The translations under genes were made by a program, and so were the position numbers. Source: Pseudomonas gessardii (lineage in GTDB: Bacteria > Pseudomonadota > Gammaproteobacteria > Pseudomonadales > Pseudomonadaceae). Taken from it: a stretch of 44,254 nucleotides of DNA. A model generated the notes under the pieces. That model saw nothing but the letters and a program-made list of their open reading frames with translations, made no database searches and was not told the DNA's origin. The stretch spans positions 1 to 44,254 of the forward strand of contig NZ_MNPU01000048.1 in assembly GCF_001983165.1 (NCBI RefSeq), read 5' to 3'. Below, piece after piece: positions 39,999-44,254 of the stretch (its first letter is position 1; each line of letters begins with the position of its first letter).

Positions 39999-41153
39999 AT
40001 GCGCCCAACTGAACCGGTCACTGGCTTGATTCTTTCCGGCGGCGGGGCGCGTGCGGCGTATCAGGTCGGGGTGCTGGCGGCGATTGCCGAACTGTTGCCG
40101 CCGGGCGCGGCCAATCCCTTCCCGGTGATTGTCGGCACCTCGGCCGGCGCAATCAACGCCGTGAGCCTGGCCAGCGGGGCCATGGATTTTACCGCCGCCA
40201 TTGAACGCCTCACCGCCTTCTGGCAGGGCTTTCGCAGCCATCTGGTACTGCGCAGCGACTGGCCGGGGGTGATTCACCAGGCCAGCCGCTTCCTGACCCG
40301 CAGCCTGTTGGGCCTGGGATCGCCGGTGCCGGTGGCGCTGCTCGACAGTTCGCCACTACGGGAACTGTTGCAGGAAAAATTGCATTTCGAAGGCATCAAT
40401 GAGGCGATCCGCCATAAACACCTGCACGCCGTCGCCGTGACGGCGTTCGGCTATGAGTCGGGGCAGGCGGTGACGTTCTATCAGGGTGGCGGCACCATCG
40501 ACGCCTGGCTGCGCCACCGGCGCATTGGCCTGCCCACGGAGTTGACCGTGGAGCACCTGCTGGCCAGCTCGGCGATTCCGTTGCTGTTTGCGCCAGTCAA
40601 ACTCGATCAGGAGTATTTTGGCGATGGCGCCGTCCGGCAGTCGGCGCCGATCAGCCCGGCTTTGCACCTGGGGGCGAGCCGGGTGCTGGTGGTGGGCGTC
40701 AGTGGCAACCCGCGTTCCGTTGACCCGAATGAGCCGCAGCAACGCACTTACACCGGCCAGCAGCCGACCCTGGCGCAGATCGGCGGGCACATGCTCAACA
40801 GCACGTTCATTGACAGCCTTGAGAGCGATATCGAGTTGCTGGAGCGCCTCAACCAGTTCAGCCATCTGCAGCCGGCCGACAGCGCCGCGCGCGGTCTGGC
40901 ACCGGTAGACGTGCTGGTGATTGCGCCCAGCCAGCCAATCGACGAGATTGCGGCGCGCCATCGCCAGGAACTGCCGGCAGCGTTGCGTCTGTTTTTACGT
41001 GGGCCAGGGGCGACCAAGACCAGCGGGGCGGGGGTGCTCAGCTATCTGCTGTTCGAGGCGGGGTATTGCAGTGAGTTGATCGAGCTGGGCCGGCGCGATG
41101 CACTGGCCAAGCGCGAAGAGTTGCAGCGGTTCCTGGGAATTGCGCCGATCTAA
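39999..41153 (+). CDS. Patatin-like phospholipase
   Basis: The 384-residue protein is a predicted cytoplasmic Ser-Asp dyad lipid hydrolase. It has the oxyanion loop SGGGARAAYQ, the nucleophile motif GTSAGA (Ser at about 46) and the catalytic Asp in FGDGAVRQ. The C-terminal part (about 280-384) resembles the extension of RssA/YjjU-like bacterial patatins. The start at 39999 follows GGAG with a 7-base gap. It is probably co-transcribed with lpxL, which hints at a role in membrane lipid turnover. Confidence 0.9.
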   Translation: MRPTEPVTGLILSGGGARAAYQVGVLAAIAELLPPGAANPFPVIVGTSAGAINAVSLASGAMDFTAAIERLTAFWQGFRSHLVLRSDWPGVIHQASRFLTRSLLGLGSPVPVALLDSSPLRELLQEKLHFEGINEAIRHKHLHAVAVTAFGYESGQAVTFYQGGGTIDAWLRHRRIGLPTELTVEHLLASSAIPLLFAPVKLDQEYFGDGAVRQSAPISPALHLGASRVLVVGVSGNPRSVDPNEPQQRTYTGQQPTLAQIGGHMLNSTFIDSLESDIELLERLNQFSHLQPADSAARGLAPVDVLVIAPSQPIDEIAARHRQELPAALRLFLRGPGATKTSGAGVLSYLLFEAGYCSELIELGRRDALAKREELQRFLGIAPI

Positions 41154-41156
41154 AAT

Positions 41157-41183
41157 GTGGGAGCGAGCAAGCCCGCTCCCACA
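41157..41183. repeat. Compact REP hairpin between convergent genes
   Basis: GTGGGAGCG, AGCAAGC and CCGCTCCCAC form a short hairpin that begins 4 bases after the patatin stop codon. It looks like a collapsed REPIN and may end transcription from both sides. Confidence 0.75.
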
Positions 41184-41219
41184 AGGGACATGCGGTGTTT
41201 GATACACCGCAATTTCATA

Positions 41220-42005
41220 TCAGAAGTGGTACTTGACCAGCAGGCTCGCCGTGTCCTGATTGGTCTCGAACGCGCCGCTGTCCTGGATCCCGTACTTGTT
41301 CTTCCAGTAGTCGTATTCAAAGCCGACATACAACTGCTTGGCGCCCCAGCTCATGGCCTTGCCCAAGTCATATTTGACCTGCGGGTTGAAGTGCAGGTTG
41401 GCGTGGTAGGTGCCACGGGCGTTCTTGTCGTTATCCACCACCCAATCCATGAAACCGTCGATCAGCACGTCGGAGTTGCCCACGGGAATGGTGTACGACC
41501 ATACCGGCGTGATCTGCCATACGCCGTCACCCGGGCGATTGCCTTCGGTCTGGCGCTGGTAGAAGTTCAACTGGAAGTAATCGAAGCCAGGGATGTTCAG
41601 GTCAAATGCCGGGCCTACCAGGTAGGACTCATTGTCGCCTTCGCCGAACTCGTAAGTGAACGCCAGCAAGACATCTTTGATCGGTCCGAAGGACAAGTCT
41701 TTATCGAAGATCTTGCCAAACGACAGCCGTGGGCTGAACTCGCCATAGTAAGTATTGGGGCCGACATTGCCGTCTTCCTTGCCGTTGTAAAAGATACGGT
41801 CGAGGAAGAAGAAGTTGTCGCCGTACTTCCACGCATCGGCATGTTCAAAGGTGACGGTTTGCTGGATCTCTGGGTTGACTTTGAAGTTCTTGCCCCACAG
41901 GTAAGTCAGGCTGTTGTTCTGCCACTGCAGCAGGTCACCCGCCATCGCTTGGCCCCCAACCAACAGGGATCCTGCCAACATAAGGCTGTTCACGGTACGT
42001 TTCAT
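41220..42005 (-). CDS. Outer-membrane channel of the Tsx/OmpK family
   Basis: The 261-residue protein has a signal peptide ending GGQAMAGD (about residue 22) and a beta-barrel pattern ending in Phe (LLVKYHF). Family features are LQWQNNSLTYLWGKNFKVNP near the N-terminus, HADAWKYGDNFFF and FNPQVKYDLGKAMSWG. Tsx relatives carry nucleosides and related compounds across the outer membrane. The start follows GGGAG. A strong sigma-54 promoter lies 112 bases upstream. The purine permease gene lies 436 bases further along on the same strand, so the two may form one uptake route. Confidence 0.9.
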   Translation of the reverse strand: MKRTVNSLMLAGSLLVGGQAMAGDLLQWQNNSLTYLWGKNFKVNPEIQQTVTFEHADAWKYGDNFFFLDRIFYNGKEDGNVGPNTYYGEFSPRLSFGKIFDKDLSFGPIKDVLLAFTYEFGEGDNESYLVGPAFDLNIPGFDYFQLNFYQRQTEGNRPGDGVWQITPVWSYTIPVGNSDVLIDGFMDWVVDNDKNARGTYHANLHFNPQVKYDLGKAMSWGAKQLYVGFEYDYWKNKYGIQDSGAFETNQDTASLLVKYHF

Positions 42006-42116
42006 TCGGTTGCTCCCGAGCTAAGGTTTTGTGGTTTTTCTTCTACGCAGGCGCTCTGGTGTGGCGCCTTTTGGTTCGCTGCAAAAATCGTCTGTTCGGT
42101 CAGCTTTAATGCTTTT

Positions 42117-42132
42117 AGCAAGAGCTGCGCCA
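42117..42132 (-). promoter_or_regulatory. Sigma-54 promoter for the Tsx/OmpK gene
   Basis: On the minus strand TGGCGCAGCTCTTGCT matches the -24/-12 consensus TGGCACGNNNNTTGCW at all positions except two, with exact GG-to-GC spacing. Transcription should start near 42105, giving a leader of about 100 bases. This implies activation by an enhancer-binding protein such as NtrC or CbrB. Confidence 0.65.
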
Positions 42133-42148
42133 AGGTGTTTGAAAAGCC

Positions 42149-42173
42149 AAAAAATCCCCGTCGGCTGCAGGGG
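42149..42173 (-). terminator. Terminator-like hairpin upstream of the sigma-54 promoter
   Basis: On the minus strand CCCC, a 10-base loop region (TGCAGCCGAC) and GGGG are followed by A and six T. The stem is short. It would end transcripts arriving from the permease side or from the candidate promoter at 42296, isolating the sigma-54 unit. Confidence 0.4.
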
Positions 42174-42295
42174 ATGCAGTCGAATTCAGAGGACTTTTGC
42201 GCACTTTGGCAGCCAACATAAGGCCGGGATAAGTTGGCCTTTAAGTCAGCTTTTACATTCGCTGTTTTTTTTTGAGTCGATTTGAGCGGGCGCGG

Positions 42296-42324
42296 AGAAT
42301 ACTGGCTCCAGAGCCTGTGCTCAA
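42296..42324 (-). promoter_or_regulatory. Candidate sigma-70 promoter in the permease-OmpK spacer
   Basis: On the minus strand TTGAGC (42319-42324), a 17-base spacer and TATTCT (42296-42301) form a fair promoter. A transcript from here would reach the terminator-like hairpin at 42149 after about 135 bases and contain the hairpins AAGGCC/GGCCTT and GCCAAC/GTTGGC, so it could be a small RNA. The rest of the 436-base spacer (42006-42441) holds no convincing gene. Confidence 0.3.
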
Positions 42325-42441
42325 GTGCGCTGTAAAAGAGCGCGAGGGGCGAGAATGGGGCACGGCGTGTGGCCGGCCCCAGGTGAATGGCGTGCATGTG
42401 GATATTCCCTGTTCGTTGTTATTTTTGTAGTCACGAAGGAA

Positions 42442-43785
42442 TCAATGCGTATGGGCGACTTCGGGTCGTTCTGAACCGCCCAGGATGTTGAACAACACGT
42501 TCAGCGACAACGCACTGAGCGTGGCCATGGCAATGCCGCTATGGGTAATTGGGCTCATCCACAACGGCAACTGGGCGAAGAACTCCGGGCGTACCACCGG
42601 AATCAGGCCCATGCCGATGCTCACGGCCACCAGCAGCTGGTTACGGCGGTCGGCGATGTCGGCTTCCTGGAGGATCTTGATCCCGGTCGCCGCGACCATG
42701 CCGAACATCGCGATGGCCGCACCACCCAGCACTGCAGGTGGAATCGACGCGACCAAGAACGCCGCCTTGGGCAGCAGGCTCAGCACAATCAGAAAGGCCC
42801 CGGCCATGATCGTCACCGAGCGGCAACGCACGCCGGTCATCTGCACCAGGCCGATGTTCTGGGCGAAAGAGGAGTGGGTGAAGGTGTTGAAGAACCCGGC
42901 AAAGAACGATGCGCCGGCATCGCACAGCAGGCCGCGCCGTAGCATTTTCGGGGTGACTTCCTGCCCGGTGATCTTGCCCAGGGCCAGGAACATGCCGGTG
43001 GACTCGACGAAAATAATCACGACCACCAGGCACATCGACAGGATCGGCGCCAACTCGAACGTGGGCATGCCGAAGTGCAACGGCGTGACCACTTGCACCC
43101 ACGGCGCCTGCTCCAGGCCACCGAGGTCGACCATGCCGAGCAAACCGCACAAGGCATAGCCCAGGGCCATGCCGATCAGCACCGAGATATTGACCCAGAA
43201 ACCGCGCATGAAACGGTTGATCAACAGGATGGTGGCGAGTACCAGGCCGGCGATGGCCAGGTAGATCGGTGAGCCGAATTGCACAGCGCTAGCACCACCG
43301 CCCGCCCAGTTCACCGCGACGGGAAACAACGAAAGACCGATGGCGGTGATCACGGTACCGGTCACTAAAGGTGGGAAGAAGCGTACTACCTTGGACATGA
43401 ACGGCGCGATCACCATGCCAAAGAACCCGGCGGCGATGGTTGCGCCGAAGATCCCCTGCAGGCCGATACCCGGCATGCCTGCCATGGCGACCATGCTGCC
43501 GACCGCAGCAAAGCTGGCGCCCATCATCACCGGCATACGGATACCCAGCGGGCCGATGCCAAAGGACTGGACCATGGTGGCGATCCCCGCCACCAACAGG
43601 TCGGCGTTGATCAGAAAGGCGATTTCTTCACGGCTCAAACCCGCGGCTTGTCCGATGATCAGCGGTACGGCCACGGCGCCGCCGTACATCAGCAGTACAT
43701 GTTGCAGGCCTACCAGGATCAGTTGCAAAAGTGGAAGCCGCACCATGGCGGGCGCGGCAGGAATCTGCGTTTCTAACTGGGACAT
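42442..43785 (-). CDS. NCS2 purine permease (xanthine/uric acid type)
   Basis: The inner-membrane carrier imports a purine base with H+. I start at 43785 (MSQLETQIP), with GAGG 6 bases upstream, giving 447 residues and about 12-14 helices. The family signature AQNIGLVQMTGV fits the NAT motif (Q-N-x-G-x4-T-G), where QN with a following TG is typical of uric acid/xanthine carriers. The conserved His of LQHVLLMYGG in the first helix and VESTGMFLALGKITG with its essential Glu are present. A poly-A-rich leader and a TGGCA palindrome precede it. Confidence 0.92.
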   Translation of the reverse strand: MSQLETQIPAAPAMVRLPLLQLILVGLQHVLLMYGGAVAVPLIIGQAAGLSREEIAFLINADLLVAGIATMVQSFGIGPLGIRMPVMMGASFAAVGSMVAMAGMPGIGLQGIFGATIAAGFFGMVIAPFMSKVVRFFPPLVTGTVITAIGLSLFPVAVNWAGGGASAVQFGSPIYLAIAGLVLATILLINRFMRGFWVNISVLIGMALGYALCGLLGMVDLGGLEQAPWVQVVTPLHFGMPTFELAPILSMCLVVVIIFVESTGMFLALGKITGQEVTPKMLRRGLLCDAGASFFAGFFNTFTHSSFAQNIGLVQMTGVRCRSVTIMAGAFLIVLSLLPKAAFLVASIPPAVLGGAAIAMFGMVAATGIKILQEADIADRRNQLLVAVSIGMGLIPVVRPEFFAQLPLWMSPITHSGIAMATLSALSLNVLFNILGGSERPEVAHTH

Positions 43786-43820
43786 GCAACACCTCGGATC
43801 TTTTTTATTTTTGTGTTGTT

Positions 43821-43836
43821 TGGCAGTCAATTGCCA
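43821..43836. promoter_or_regulatory. TGGCA-N6-TGCCA palindrome before the purine permease
   Basis: TGGCAGTCAATTGCCA is a 5-base perfect dyad 36 bases upstream of the start codon, a plausible operator for a purine-responsive regulator. It resembles a sigma-54 box, but its GG-to-GC spacing is one base short. Confidence 0.35.
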
Positions 43837-43872
43837 TTTGGAGCTCGATCTCAAAATCACCGCAGATCCCCT

Positions 43873-43955
43873 GTGGGAGCGGGCTTGCTCGCGAAAACGG
43901 CGGCTCAGTCACCTTAAGGGTTGAATGACACACCGCATTCGCGAGCAAGCCCGCT
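43873..43955. repeat. REPIN interrupted by the IS110 element
   Basis: The left copy GTGGGAGCGGGCTTGCTCGC is complete. The right copy reads GCGAGCAAGCCCGCT, then switches to TGTATGG where the other copies continue CCCACA. The break falls right after a CT dinucleotide (43954-43955). Confidence 0.85.
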
Positions 43956-44010
43956 TGTATGGTTAGACTTGTAGGGGTGGTGGGACTAAAAGCCAGCATC
44001 TGACTCTAGC

Positions 44011-44140
44011 CAGTACAGACCGTGGGAGACTTCGTCCCACCCCTTCACCAAAGCGCCGATAAGGAATGCATCGGCCATGACCGACGATAGAAGCAAGCCA
44101 GCGCAACGGTGAAGCCCCGACAAGCCCGTAAACCCTAACC
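44011..44140 (+). ncRNA. Candidate bridge RNA of the IS110 element
   Basis: The non-coding leader folds well by eye. CAGTACAGACC opens it. A hairpin GTGGGA/TCCCAC (44022-44040) follows, then long-range arms CTTCACC (44043-44049) and GGTGAAG (44108-44114) enclosing GCGC/GCGC and a hairpin CCGAT/ATCGG (44056-44074). In IS110 elements such as IS621 the leader encodes a bridge RNA whose two loops pair with target and donor DNA. AGCAAGCC (44092-44099) and CAAGCCCG (44121-44128) are identical to parts of the REP target. Exact ends and guide assignments are inferred. A weak promoter (TTAGAC-17-CTAAAA, 43963-43991) may start it. Confidence 0.55.
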
Positions 44141-44153
44141 CGGAGCTTTTCTC

Positions 44154-44254
44154 ATGGCAATGACTGTCTCGCAATCAATCATTGGAGTGGATGTCGCTAA
44201 AGCCGAAGTAGTTGTTTATCAAAGTGAAACTGCTGAAACAAAGATCGTATCGAA
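44154..44254 (+). CDS. IS110-family transposase (DEDD recombinase), N-terminal part
   Basis: The ATG at 44154 follows GGAG with an 8-base gap. The 33 visible codons begin MAMTVSQSIIGVDVAKAEVV, the RuvC-like start of IS110 transposases with the first catalytic Asp in GVDVAK. The reading frame is open at the window edge. The enzyme uses a RuvC-like domain and a later Ser-containing domain for RNA-guided recombination, but those parts are outside. Confidence 0.88.
   Translation, partial: MAMTVSQSIIGVDVAKAEVVVYQSETAETKIVS

Larger units (their letters stand above)
43956..44254 (+). mobile_element. Left end of an IS110-family element, partial
   Basis: From the broken REP at 43955 the sequence no longer matches any REP. 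It runs 198 bases to an IS110-type transposase start codon. IS110 elements lack terminal inverted repeats, make no target duplication, and often insert at a CT core; several Pseudomonas members are known to target REP sequences. The element continues past the window, so its right end and the other half of the REP are not visible. The left boundary is inferred from the REP break. Confidence 0.75.

Noticed and set aside
42002..42397. 131-codon minus-strand frame in the permease-OmpK spacer
   Set aside because: It runs through the sigma-54 promoter and the terminator-like hairpin and has no recognisable domain. The spacer is better explained as regulatory DNA.
43816..43841. Second sigma-54 promoter before the purine permease
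   Set aside because: The TGGCA...TTGC pattern has GG and GC one base too close on both strands. It is better read as a palindromic operator.
151..43955. CRISPR array
   Set aside because: The repeated units are REP palindromes scattered singly or in inverted pairs between genes. No regularly spaced direct repeats with unique spacers occur.
43986..44174. 62-codon minus-strand frame across the IS110 leader
   Set aside because: It is antisense to the structured leader and the transposase start, has no ribosome site, and its product matches nothing.

Overview
The window looks like chromosomal DNA from a Pseudomonas of the fluorescens group. It is GC-rich with dense short-spaced genes, and its spacers are full of Pseudomonas REP/REPIN palindromes. 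The block from the FKBP isomerase through prc, the ABC/phosphodiesterase operon, the M18 aminopeptidase, rluA and minEDC to lpxL and a patatin matches, from memory, the order in other pseudomonads. Most of it is core genome. Mobile DNA sits at the two edges.

Left part (1-9.7 kb): the 3' end of a group II intron, a REPIN, a leftover C-terminus of a TonB-type receptor, and tRNA-Val(TAC) and tRNA-Asp(GTC) with a shared terminator. The Kdp potassium pump and its sensor/regulator follow on the minus strand. The pump genes run kdpF - 27-aa ORF - kdpA - kdpC - kdpB, then a REPIN and kdpDE, so kdpC precedes kdpB. A tandem 11-bp repeat upstream of kdpF is a candidate KdpE site. Behind it lies a stand-alone 38-codon membrane-protein gene with its own terminator.

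Middle (9.7-25.5 kb): a BCCT transporter, a CocE/S15-type hydrolase and a LysR regulator form a likely uptake-and-hydrolysis module. A membrane-anchored di-heme cytochrome c and a catalase-fold protein form a tight pair. An FKBP lipoprotein has an AlgU/RpoE-like promoter. A possible short RNA and a palindrome of two inverted DnaA boxes precede a DUF1232 protein. Next come an XRE-led three-gene operon with nested inverted repeats, an EAL-CBS-GGDEF protein, the Prc protease and a quinone oxidoreductase.

Right part (25.6-44.3 kb): a HAD phosphatase; an ABC importer co-transcribed with a phosphodiesterase-fold enzyme and faced by a GntR/UTRA regulator with two operator-like sites; an MscS channel; a 58-aa membrane protein; the M18 aminopeptidase; RluA; MinEDC; LpxL; and a patatin. 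A Tsx/OmpK channel with a near-consensus sigma-54 promoter and an NCS2 purine permease suggest purine or nucleoside scavenging for nitrogen.

The last 300 bases hold the left end of an IS110-family element that appears to have jumped into a REP sequence. About 200 bases of foldable non-coding DNA precede its transposase, which is where IS110 elements encode the bridge RNA that guides recombination. This is the most interesting feature in the window.
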